Positions 8,149-15,665 of a DNA stretch of 55,996 nt are shown here, piece by piece. A program made the translations under genes and the position numbers. The stretch comes from Limisphaerales bacterium (GTDB lineage: Bacteria > Verrucomicrobiota > Verrucomicrobiia > Limisphaerales > BOG-1460), in contig PLQC01000181.1 in assembly GCA_003159675.1 (NCBI GenBank), positions 5,258 through 61,253 of the forward strand, read 5' to 3'. Positions within the stretch are counted from its first letter, which is position 1; each line of letters begins with the position of its first letter. The notes beneath the pieces were generated by a model. The model saw only the letters and a program-made list of their open reading frames with translations. It searched no databases and was not told where the DNA came from.

Positions 8149-8895
8149 TCAGTCGGGGAAGATCTTCGATCTTGCGAGTTTCATCCTGGCCAGCCGGTAG
8201 GTGAGGGCCGTGCCCAGGCAACCCAGGCCGTACCGGATGCTCCGGGGAAGATTGATCGAGGAAGCTTCGCGAAAATACCGCGTGGGACAACTGACTTCGG
8301 CCACGGTGAATCCGTGCCAGAAGATCTGGGCCAGCATCTGGTTGTCGAACACGAAATCGTCCGAGTTCTGCTCCCAGGGAACTTTTTCGAGGAGCCGGCG
8401 CGAGAAGGCGCGATAGCCGCTGTGGTACTCGGAAAGTTTCTGGCCCAACAACAGATTCTCGATGAAAGTCAGGGATCGATTCGACACGTACTTCCACACC
8501 GGCATCCCGCCTTTGAGCGCGTATCCGCCCAGAATGCGGCTGCCGAGCACGCAGGGATGCAAGTCGTTGGCGATGATCGAGACCATGGCCGGCAGCAGTT
8601 TGGGAGTGTACTGATAATCCGGATGGATCATCACCACCACGTCCGCTCCCGCTTTCAGGGCCAGACGATAGCAGGTTTTCTGGTTCCCTCCGTAACCTTT
8701 GTTCACTTCATGCACATGAACTCGAACCCCTTCGAGGCTGCGCGCCACCGCCACCGTGTCGTCCCGGCTGCTGTCATCCACGAGAATCATCTCGTCCACC
8801 AGTTGTTGCTCCCGGATTTCGACATAGGTTTGCCGCAAGGTCCTGGCTGCGTTATAGGCGGGCATGACCACCACGATTTTCTTGTCGCGATACAT
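8149..8895 (-). CDS. Family 2 glycosyltransferase (dolichyl-phosphate-mannose-synthase type)
   Basis: This 248-residue GT-A protein has no membrane segments that would make it an integral synthase. The nucleotide-sugar binding strand is VVMPAYNAARTLRQTY, the first acidic motif is ILVDDSSRDDT, and the metal-binding position lies in VVMIHPDYQYTP. A GYRAFSRRLLEKVPW segment matches the acceptor-side GxRAFSR motif of DPM1/DPG-synthase-like enzymes. It probably transfers a sugar to a polyprenyl phosphate for envelope glycans. That fits the TMTC-like protein in this window, which would use such lipid-linked donors, though the two are not in one operon. Confidence 0.88.
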   Translation of the reverse strand: MYRDKKIVVVMPAYNAARTLRQTYVEIREQQLVDEMILVDDSSRDDTVAVARSLEGVRVHVHEVNKGYGGNQKTCYRLALKAGADVVVMIHPDYQYTPKLLPAMVSIIANDLHPCVLGSRILGGYALKGGMPVWKYVSNRSLTFIENLLLGQKLSEYHSGYRAFSRRLLEKVPWEQNSDDFVFDNQMLAQIFWHGFTVAEVSCPTRYFREASSINLPRSIRYGLGCLGTALTYRLARMKLARSKIFPD

Positions 8896-9035
8896 ACTGG
8901 GTATTCAGACCGGCCCGGGAAGAGTGCCCAATGGCCGGAGGCGTGAGAAGTTCAAAATGCCACCCCGATCCCGCTCGCGGGCTGCCGGCGCTGGACATCC
9001 GGCGAGGTTTGCCTCTACGATGATGGCGAAACATC

Positions 9036-10620
9036 ATGGGAAACGCCTCTCAGCGTCTTCTGGTGCTCGGAGCCTTTTCCGACGTGCGATGGCTGCCGGA
9101 GCATCTCTTCGAGGTGGAACAGGTGAACTCGCTGTCCGACGGGCTGAAATTGCTGGGTGAACGGCGGTTCGACCTCGCCTTGCTGAATGTCGCCATCTCC
9201 GACGGTTCAGCCCTGGATATTTTCGGCAAAGCCCGCGTCATCGCGCCCCGTGTGCCGCTGGTCGTGCTGACCCGGCCGGAGGACGAAGAACTGGCGCTCG
9301 GAACGCTGCAATTGGGGGCGCAGGACTATTTCCTCATCACCGAACCGAACAAGCTCCTTCTCGTCGGCGTGATCCGGAAGGCGATTGAGCGACACCGCGC
9401 GCAGGATGCGTCGCGCCGCGACCAGCACCTCCTTGAAATCCTGATGAGCAAGATGCCGGACGCCATCTATTTCAAGGATGCCGACAGCCGGTTTCTGCGG
9501 ATCAGCCGGGCCCACGCCCGGCGCTTCAGCCTGGACGATCCGGCGCTGGCCATCGGAAAAACGGACGCCGACTTCTTCATCGGCAAACACGCGCAAGGAG
9601 GCGCGGGCCAACGAACTGCAGGTGATGAAAACCGGCCTGCCGCTGGTCGGCATCGAAGAAATGGAGACGTGGCCCGATGGCACCGTTTCCTGGGTCTCCA
9701 CCACCAAGATGCCGCTGCGCGATCCCGCGGGCCGCGTCATCGGAACCTTCGGCATTTCCCGCGACATCACCTTGCGCAAGGAGGCGGAGCTGGCACTGGC
9801 GGACCGCACGCAACAACTCCGCCGCAAAAACCAACAGATCGAGGAGGAATTGAAAATGGCCCACGAACTGCAGTTGGCCATGTTGCCGCAGTATTTCCCC
9901 CGCGCCCCCGCTCCCAATACCCAACATGGCGCCCTGGAATTCTTCAGCTTCTATTTCCCCAGCGGATCGGTCAGCGGCGACTTTTTCGACGTAATCGAAC
10001 TGTCCGACACGGCCGTGGGTCTGTTCATCTGCGACGTCATGGGGCACGATGTGCGGGCCGCCCTGATCACGGCCATGGTGCGGTCGCTGGTCGAGGATTT
10101 GAGCCGGTCCGCAAAGGATCCCGGCCAGTTGCTGTCCCAGATCAACCGCGGGTTGGCGGATGTCTTCAAGCAGACAGGCGCCACCATGTTCGCAACCGCG
10201 TTTTATTTGATCATCGATATGGGCAACGGCGAAATCCGCTACTCCAACGCGGCGCATCCGGACGCGCTGCATCTGAACCGGGACCGGGGCACGGTGAAAG
10301 CGCTCGATTCGGGCGGGGGAAAAAAGGGGCCCGCTCTTGGCCTTTTTGAACAAGCCGTGTTTCCCAATTGCCGGCGTTCCCTGGCCGCCGGGGACCTGAT
10401 CATGCTGTTCACGGACGGCCTGATCGAAGCCGAAGGGGAGAACCAGAACTATTTCAGCCATGAACGATTGATGGCGGCGGTCGCCCGGCGCGTCCACCTC
10501 CCGGCGAATGCCATGCTGGAGGAGGTCATCGGCGAGATCCGCGAATTCTGCGGTTCCGGCGGGTTCAATGACGATGTTTCCCTGATCGGCATGGAAGTCA
10601 AACGACTGGAACCCTCCTGA
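9036..10620 (+). pseudogene. Receiver-PAS-SpoIIE phosphatase regulator with a frameshift
   Basis: Read across a single frameshift this is one protein of about 528 residues. It has an N-terminal receiver-like domain (LLVLGAFSDVRWLPEHLFEV onward), a PAS domain (MSKMPDAIYFKDADSRFLRI to IGTFGISRDITLRKEAE), a coiled linker and a C-terminal PP2C/SpoIIE serine phosphatase domain (FPSGSVSGDFFDVIELSD, GVGLF-like core, TDGLIEAEGENQNYFS, GFNDDVSLIGMEV). The frame changes near 9596-9602, where one extra G in CAAGGAGGCG separates DADFFIGKHAQ from EARANELQVMKTGLPLVG. The receiver lacks a clear phospho-Asp triad. Such proteins usually control anti-sigma/anti-anti-sigma switches. It may be a sequencing error, because both halves look free of other damage. 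Confidence 0.8.
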
Positions 10621-10690
10621 ACGCCCGCACCGGATCGGCCTGTTGCTAAAAAAATTCTCCTTTGCGCCGCAATCGTGCATCTTTAGATAC

Positions 10691-12862
10691 GTGCGAACCT
10701 CGTTGAATCTCTTCACTGCCGTTTGCTTCGCGCTTGCAGCAGCGTCCGCGGAAGCGGCGCACACGCGGGCAACCCTCGTCCTGTCCTCTGAAATCGCCAT
10801 GCCGGGTGATACTGTGATGGCCGGAATCCATCTGCAAATGGATCCGCAATGGCATACGTACTGGAGGAATTCCGGCGCCTCGGGCATCCCCACCCGCATC
10901 CAATGGGACCTGCCTTTCGGCGTCACCGCCGGCGACATCCAATGGCCGGTGCCGAGGAAGATGCCCCCGGACGATCTGACGACGTACGTTTACGAGGATG
11001 AGGTCGTCCTGCTCGTGCCGCTGAAAATCGCCAACGGCGTGGCACCCGGCAGTTTGACCGTGAAGGCCAGGGTGTCGTGGCTGGAATGCAAGGAACAGTG
11101 CATTCCCGCGAGCGCCGATGTCGAAGCCGTCCTGAGTTCCGGCAGGGAACGCTTGCCTTCGCAGGACGCGGCCCTGATTGATACCTGGGAAAGCAGGCTG
11201 CCGAAATCCGGAGCGGGTCTCTCCGCCCAGGCGTGGTGGGAGAAGGACGCCAGCGGTGACTTGCGCCCGCTGATTCTCGAGTGGCGAACGCCGGAGCCCG
11301 CCAGCGAAGCCGATTTCTTTCCCGACGCGAGCGATGCCTTCGAGGTCCAGGGCGCAACGGAGCGGCTCCCATCGGACGCCTCCAGAATCCGGTTGCGCAA
11401 GGCGGTGAAGAAATTTCAGAGCTCCTGGCCGCACCGGATTTCGGGCCTGCTGGTCCAGAAATCCGGGAACCAGCAGCTCGCCTACGAAGTCACCCTGCCG
11501 ATTTCGGCCGCCACCGAGCCGGAGCCCGCCGCCGAGACGACATCGGCCCCTGCGGCGACGCCGGGCGGTACGGTTCCGCCGTCGGCCGAAGCCGCGCCGT
11601 TTTCGCAACCGCTTTGGCGGATGCTGTGCTACGCGTTCCTGGGAGGGCTGATTTTGAATGTGATGCCCTGCGTGCTACCGGTGATCGCCCTGAAGATCCT
11701 CGGCTTTGTAGGCGAAGCCCGGAACGACCCGCGCCACGTGCGGATGCTCGGCATCGTCTATGCCCTCGGCGTGCTCGCCTCCTTCCTGGTGCTCGCGGGA
11801 ATGGTGATCGGCGTGAAAGCGGCCGGGCACCGCGCCGGCTGGGGCATGCAATTCAGCAACCCGCAGTTCGTGGTGGTGTTGATCGTGCTGGTGACCCTGG
11901 TCGCCTTGAACCTGTTCGGCGTGTTTGAAGTGAACCCCGGCGGACGCGCCCTGGACGCCGCCGGCTCGCTCGCGTCGAAGCCGGGGACCGCAGGAGCGTT
12001 CTTTAACGGCGTCCTGGCGACCGCCCTGGCGACGCCCTGCACGGCGCCTTTCCTGGGAACGGCACTCGGATTCGCTTTCACCCAGCGTGCGGCCCTGATC
12101 GTCGTGATGTTTTTAACCGTGGGCATCGGACTGGCATTCCCCTATGTGGTCCTGAGCTGGAAGCCCGCGTGGCTGAAATTCCTGCCGAAACCGGGTGCGT
12201 GGATGGAAAAATTCAAGATTGCGATGGGCTTTCCGATGCTGGCCACCTCCGTCTGGCTGCTCAGCCTCACGCCCGCCTACTTCGGCAGACGCGCCTGGTG
12301 GCTGGGGATTTTTCTCGTCATTGTCGCGCTGGCCGCCTGGATTTACGGCGAATTCGTGCAGCGCGGGCGCACCCGCCGGGGCCTGACGCTGGTGGTGACG
12401 CTGGCGTTGTTGGGGGGCGGCTATGCGTGGGCGATCGAGCAGCAGTTGAATTGGCGCGAGCCGATCCAGGCCGCCGCCGGCGAGGGCTCGCTCAAGGAAA
12501 GCGCGCAGGGAATCGATTGGCAACCCTGGAACCCGCGGGCCGTGGCACAAACGCAGGAGGAAGGCCACCCGGCCATGGTCGATTTCACGGCGGATTGGTG
12601 CCTCACCTGCCAGGCAAACAAACGCATCGCCATCGAGATCCCCTCCGTGCGCGCTAAGTTGAAGGAGATCGGTGCCGCGTGTTTCCTCGGCGATTACACG
12701 CGGTTCCCCGACGATATCACCGCCGAACTGAACCGCTATGGCCGCGCCGGCGTGCCGCTCGTACTGGTTTACCCGCCAAAAGCCGGAGCGCCCCCCATCG
12801 TTCTGCCGGAACTCCTCACACCGGGCATTGTCCTCGGCGCGCTGAACAAGGCTGCCAGATAA
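10691..12862 (+). CDS. dsbD: Thiol:disulfide interchange protein DsbD
   Basis: DsbD carries electrons from cytoplasmic thioredoxin across the inner membrane to periplasmic thiols, as in cytochrome c maturation and disulfide isomerisation. Order: signal peptide, DsbC/DsbD-alpha-like beta domain (WHTYWRNSGASGIPT; CKEQCIPA cysteines near residue 137), Pro/Ala linker, eight-segment membrane core with the redox cysteines in NVMPCVLPVIALKILGF and ATPCTAPFLG, and a C-terminal thioredoxin domain with WCLTC. All three cysteine pairs are present. I prefer the GTG at 10691, which gives a clean signal peptide (LNLFTAVCFALAAASAEA); a TTG in frame at 10643 adds 16 residues. It is followed by a redoxin, which is a sensible partner. 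Confidence 0.92.
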   Translation: MRTSLNLFTAVCFALAAASAEAAHTRATLVLSSEIAMPGDTVMAGIHLQMDPQWHTYWRNSGASGIPTRIQWDLPFGVTAGDIQWPVPRKMPPDDLTTYVYEDEVVLLVPLKIANGVAPGSLTVKARVSWLECKEQCIPASADVEAVLSSGRERLPSQDAALIDTWESRLPKSGAGLSAQAWWEKDASGDLRPLILEWRTPEPASEADFFPDASDAFEVQGATERLPSDASRIRLRKAVKKFQSSWPHRISGLLVQKSGNQQLAYEVTLPISAATEPEPAAETTSAPAATPGGTVPPSAEAAPFSQPLWRMLCYAFLGGLILNVMPCVLPVIALKILGFVGEARNDPRHVRMLGIVYALGVLASFLVLAGMVIGVKAAGHRAGWGMQFSNPQFVVVLIVLVTLVALNLFGVFEVNPGGRALDAAGSLASKPGTAGAFFNGVLATALATPCTAPFLGTALGFAFTQRAALIVVMFLTVGIGLAFPYVVLSWKPAWLKFLPKPGAWMEKFKIAMGFPMLATSVWLLSLTPAYFGRRAWWLGIFLVIVALAAWIYGEFVQRGRTRRGLTLVVTLALLGGGYAWAIEQQLNWREPIQAAAGEGSLKESAQGIDWQPWNPRAVAQTQEEGHPAMVDFTADWCLTCQANKRIAIEIPSVRAKLKEIGAACFLGDYTRFPDDITAELNRYGRAGVPLVLVYPPKAGAPPIVLPELLTPGIVLGALNKAAR

Positions 12863-12952
12863 ACAAGTTCTGCCCCTTTTTTGAACGAATTGCGCTTGCA
12901 CCCCTCTTATCGTATGATCCGATGATTCAGCAATTCCACGAGAGATAAGCTT

Positions 12953-13552
12953 ATGAAACGAGCCATTGCATTTCTTGCCTGCGCCGGGCTGGCGGCCGCC
13001 GCGTTTGCCGCGGCTCAAATCGGCCAACCCGCGCCGGACTTTACCGCCACCGACATCAACGGCAAAACGATCCATCTCAGCGATTACAAGGGCAAGATCG
13101 TCGTGCTCGAATCGTATAACCAGGATTGCCCGTTTTGTCACAACCAGTACCAGACCGGCGCCATGCAGGAACTGCAGCGCGATCTCGCGGCGAAAGGGGT
13201 TGTGTGGCTGCTGGTGGATTCGGTGAACCCGCACAATTCCAGCCACCGAACACCCGAACAGGCCCGGAAAGAACAGGCCGACCAAAAAATGACCCTCACC
13301 GCCTGGATCGACGACAGTTCCGGCCTGGTTGGCAAGGCCTACGGCATGCGGACCACACCGCACATGTTCGTCGTGGATAAGGATGGAACGCTCGTTTACA
13401 ACGGCGCGATCGACGACCATGCCACCCCCGATCATGACCCGCGCACGGCGAACAATTACGTCAAGGATGCCGTGAACCAGCTCCTGGCCGGTGCGAAAGT
13501 CAGCATTACGGAGACAAAACCGTATGGCTGCGGCGTGAAATACGGCGGCTAA
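12953..13552 (+). CDS. Exported thioredoxin-fold redoxin (AhpC/TSA type)
   Basis: This 199-residue protein has a signal peptide (MKRAIAFLACAGLAAAAFAA) and a thioredoxin-fold domain: IGQPAPDFTATDINGKTIHL, active-site CPFC in ESYNQDCPFCHNQY, the cis-proline region MRTTPHMFVVDKDG and a final CGVKYGG. It probably is a periplasmic peroxidase or thiol reductase that receives electrons from DsbD, whose gene ends 90 bases upstream. The conserved C-terminal CG is shared with other redoxins of this group and may be a resolving cysteine. Confidence 0.88.
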   Translation: MKRAIAFLACAGLAAAAFAAAQIGQPAPDFTATDINGKTIHLSDYKGKIVVLESYNQDCPFCHNQYQTGAMQELQRDLAAKGVVWLLVDSVNPHNSSHRTPEQARKEQADQKMTLTAWIDDSSGLVGKAYGMRTTPHMFVVDKDGTLVYNGAIDDHATPDHDPRTANNYVKDAVNQLLAGAKVSITETKPYGCGVKYGG

Positions 13553-13740
13553 CATCCCACACAAAATGGTGAGTGCTCCTGGTGGACTTCGTCGAACTGC
13601 GGAGTGACTTGCTTCCAAATCAGCTTGCCCCGAACCCGATAATAATAAACCCCTGATGCGGCGCTGCGAACGAGATTCACAATCGGCGTTTTTTGCCGTT
13701 GTGATTTTTTCTGTTTCGCTCGTTTTCCTGCGAGCAACAT
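13549..13740 (-). pseudogene. N-terminal fragment of a tyrosine recombinase (integrase)
   Basis: Only about 40 of the 63 residues look related to anything: a Lys/Arg-rich start and VNLVRSAASGVYYYRVRGKLIWKQ. The second stretch resembles the SAM-like N-terminus of verrucomicrobial phage-type integrases (pattern SGxYYxRxRxxGKLI). After that the frame runs into unrelated residues and stops, so the catalytic domain is missing. It sits 60 bases from a half tRNA gene, which fits a relic of an integrated element. A 15-base palindrome GTGTTTTCAAAACAC lies at 13756-13770 between the two. Confidence 0.5.
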
Positions 13741-13755
13741 GGATGAGTCAAACCC

Positions 13756-13770
13756 GTGTTTTCAAAACAC
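13756..13770. repeat. 15-base palindrome next to the integrase fragment
   Basis: GTGTTTT-C-AAAACAC, arms of seven bases around one central base. The position, just upstream of the integrase fragment and 31 bases from the half tRNA, suggests an operator or a recombinase/attachment sub-site, but nothing more can be said. Confidence 0.35.
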
Positions 13771-13801
13771 TCGATTTGAATCAATCACACATGGCTTTCC
13801 A

Positions 13802-13839
13802 GGGCCCATAGCTCAGTGGTCAGAGCAGGCGACTCATAA
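13802..13839 (+). pseudogene. 5' half of a tRNA(CAU) gene, cut after the anticodon loop
   Basis: The 38 bases match the 5' half of a tRNA-Ile2-type gene: acceptor arm GGGCCCA, D arm GCTCAGTGGTCAGAGC, and anticodon arm GGCGA then CTCATAA with anticodon CAT. The sequence then departs at once (CCCGAGAACAC), with no variable, T or acceptor 3' arm. A break exactly 3' of the anticodon loop is where tyrosine recombinases often cross over, so this may be an attachment-site remnant. Confidence 0.7.
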
Positions 13840-13905
13840 CCCGAGAACACTTTCCTCATATTTCCTCACATCTCTGATTGGCCGGTCATTATTAACGTTC
13901 CTCAA

Positions 13906-14103
13906 TCACGACCTCCTCACCACCAACAACTCGGACGGCGTCTTTGCGTTCACACGTTTCATCATCGCCAGCAGCATTCGTCCGGCGGCTTCGGCGTCGG
14001 CCTGGGCGTTGTGGTGGTGAAACTCGTGGCCGATGTGCGCCGCCGGAGTGTTGAACCTGTGGTCTGGCAGGTCGGCCAGATGCGTTCGGCTACGGCCAGA
14101 TAT
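13906..14103 (-). pseudogene. C-terminal fragment of a DnaQ-like 3'-5' exonuclease
   Basis: The last 57 codons of the frame read LADLPDHRFNTPAAHIG, then EFHHHNAQADAEAAGRMLLAMM, then a basic tail. The HHxAxADAxAAxxLL pattern is the ExoIII motif (catalytic His and Asp) of DnaQ/RNase T exonucleases such as the DNA polymerase III epsilon family. ExoI and ExoII are missing: upstream the frame runs into the intact tRNA gene on the same strand. It is a truncated remnant. I can place its 5' limit only roughly. Confidence 0.55.
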
Positions 14104-14117
14104 ATCGATGAACTGAT

Positions 14118-14193
14118 TGGTGGGCCTGCTCGGACTCGAACCGAGAACCAAAGCATTATGAGTGCTCTGCTCTAACCATTGAGCTACAGGCCC
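14118..14193 (-). tRNA. tRNA with CAU anticodon (Met or lysidine-Ile)
   Basis: A complete 76-base tRNA including an encoded CCA. Acceptor stem GGGCCTG/CAGGCCC with discriminator A, D arm GCTC/GAGC, anticodon stem GAGCA/TGCTT (one G-T pair) with loop CTCATAA, and T arm CTCGG/CCGAG with loop TTCGAGT. CAU is read either as elongator Met or, after lysidine modification, as Ile. The sequence alone does not settle which. It differs from the half tRNA at 13802, so it is not the regenerated copy of that gene. Confidence 0.92.
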
Positions 14194-14241
14194 GCCGGGC
14201 AGGGTTGCAGAAGCAGCAGCAACTTTCAATAGCAGAGCTGA

Positions 14242-14373
14242 AAAGTTGGCGAGTTCGAGGAAGTTCGCGCCGCCGTGGCGACATGGCCGGATAACGCGGA
14301 GCAGGCGCAACTGATGAGCGATTGGCGCAAGCAAATCCAGCGCAACCATCGGCTGGATCTTCCGCGGACGTGA
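14242..14373 (+). pseudogene. Unidentified C-terminal protein fragment
   Basis: The frame open from 14242 to the TGA at 14371-14373 reads, in its last 40 codons, like real protein: EFEEVRAAVATWPDNAEQ, then LMSDWRKQIQRNHRLDLPRT. It has no start codon and begins about 50 bases after the tRNA. It looks like the tail of a gene cut off by the event that left the other fragments here. I do not recognise the family. Confidence 0.35.
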
Positions 14374-14456
14374 CAAAAACGTGAGCCTCGTTGGTTTAAG
14401 ACAAAGAGAATCGAGCCTGCTTGCTTCCGGGCGATTCTCTGCCAATTTAGGCGGAT

Positions 14457-15665
14457 ATGGGAATGGGAAACGCAGCGATTGCTCGGTCGCTCACCGCCGG
14501 TTTGGCGGCGGCTGTGTTGTTTTCAGCGGGTTGCAAGAAGAAGCCGGCCCCGCCGCCGCCGCCGTTGAAAGTGGAGGTTATCACGGTCGTCCTGCAGGAT
14601 GTGCCAATTTACGGGGAATGGATCGGCACGATGGAAGGTTACGTCACGGCGCAAATCCGGGCGCAGGTTTCGGGCTATTTAATGGCGCAAAATTACGCGG
14701 AGGGCAGTGTTGTCAAACAAGGGGATTTGCTGTTTCAGATTGATCCTCGGCCGTTCCAGGCGGCTCTCGACCAGGCCAATGGCCGGCTCGGCCAGGACCA
14801 GGCCCAATACGGCAAGACGCAGTTGGACGTCAAACGCTTCACGCCGCTGGCGCGCGACGGCGCGATTAGTCAACAAGAGCTGGACGACGCCGTCCAGGCC
14901 AACCTCATGGCTGCCGCCGCCGCCCAAGCCGACCGGGCTGCGGTCGAAACCGCTGCCCTGAATCTCGGCTTCACCAAAATCATCTCGCCCATCAATGGCG
15001 TCGCGGGGTTGGCCCAGGCGCAAATCGGCGATCTTGTCACTCCGGGCGGTTCGGTCCTGACAGCGGTTTCGACGCTGGACCCGATGCGCGTTTATTTCAA
15101 TGTCAGCGAAAAGGTTTATCTGGAGCATCGCCGCCAGTTCCCCACGGCAGACGAGCGCGCCCGGGACCATGCCGGCCTGGAGTTTCAGTTGATTCTGGCG
15201 GACGGGACGGTTTACCCGCATCCGGGAAAGTTCTTCTTCGAAAATCGCCAGGTGGATATCAACACGGGGACGATTCAGATGGCAGCGCTGTTCCCGAACC
15301 CGCAATTGCTTTTGCGGCCGGGCGGGTACGCCCGAGTCCGGTCCAAGAGCGACACGGTCCAGGGCGCAATAGTCCTGCCTCAACGCGCCGTCGCCGAATT
15401 GCAGAGCTCGTATGAAGTGGCCGTGGTCGGTGTCAGCAATAAGGTTCACATCCAACCGGTGAAGGTGGGCGAACAGGTTGGCTCGCAGTGGATCATTGAG
15501 AGCGGTTTGCATCCCAATGACCGGGTGGTGGCGGAGGGGACTCAGAAGGCCAGAGAGGGAATAGTGATCGACCCGCAGCCGTATCATGAGGAGACCTCGG
15601 CAACGTCGGGAGGGCCGTGGCAGACCAATCAACCATCAGGCCAACCTCCGTCGAGCAGCCACTGA
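14457..15665 (+). CDS. RND efflux periplasmic adaptor lipoprotein
   Basis: This 402-residue membrane-fusion protein links the inner-membrane pump to the outer-membrane channel. It has a lipoprotein signal with lipobox LFSAGC, a Pro-rich linker, a biotinyl-lipoyl half (IRAQVSGYLMAQNYAEGSVV; GDLLFQIDPRPFQAALDQA), a helical hairpin and the matching half (NLGFTKIISPINGVAGLAQAQIG... split by the hairpin), then beta-barrel and membrane-proximal domains (VLPQRAVAELQ). This is the AcrA/MexA type. Its stop TGA overlaps the ATG of the pump gene (TGATG at 15663-15667), so the two are translationally coupled. A second ATG six bases in is an equally possible start. Confidence 0.95.
   Translation: MGMGNAAIARSLTAGLAAAVLFSAGCKKKPAPPPPPLKVEVITVVLQDVPIYGEWIGTMEGYVTAQIRAQVSGYLMAQNYAEGSVVKQGDLLFQIDPRPFQAALDQANGRLGQDQAQYGKTQLDVKRFTPLARDGAISQQELDDAVQANLMAAAAAQADRAAVETAALNLGFTKIISPINGVAGLAQAQIGDLVTPGGSVLTAVSTLDPMRVYFNVSEKVYLEHRRQFPTADERARDHAGLEFQLILADGTVYPHPGKFFFENRQVDINTGTIQMAALFPNPQLLLRPGGYARVRSKSDTVQGAIVLPQRAVAELQSSYEVAVVGVSNKVHIQPVKVGEQVGSQWIIESGLHPNDRVVAEGTQKAREGIVIDPQPYHEETSATSGGPWQTNQPSGQPPSSSH

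Noticed and set aside
12113-13618. A 501-codon minus-strand frame across DsbD and the redoxin
   Set aside because: It has no domain and lies opposite two well-supported genes.
13802-13878. A second complete tRNA on the plus strand
   Set aside because: Only the first 38 bases fit. No variable, T or acceptor 3' arm follows.
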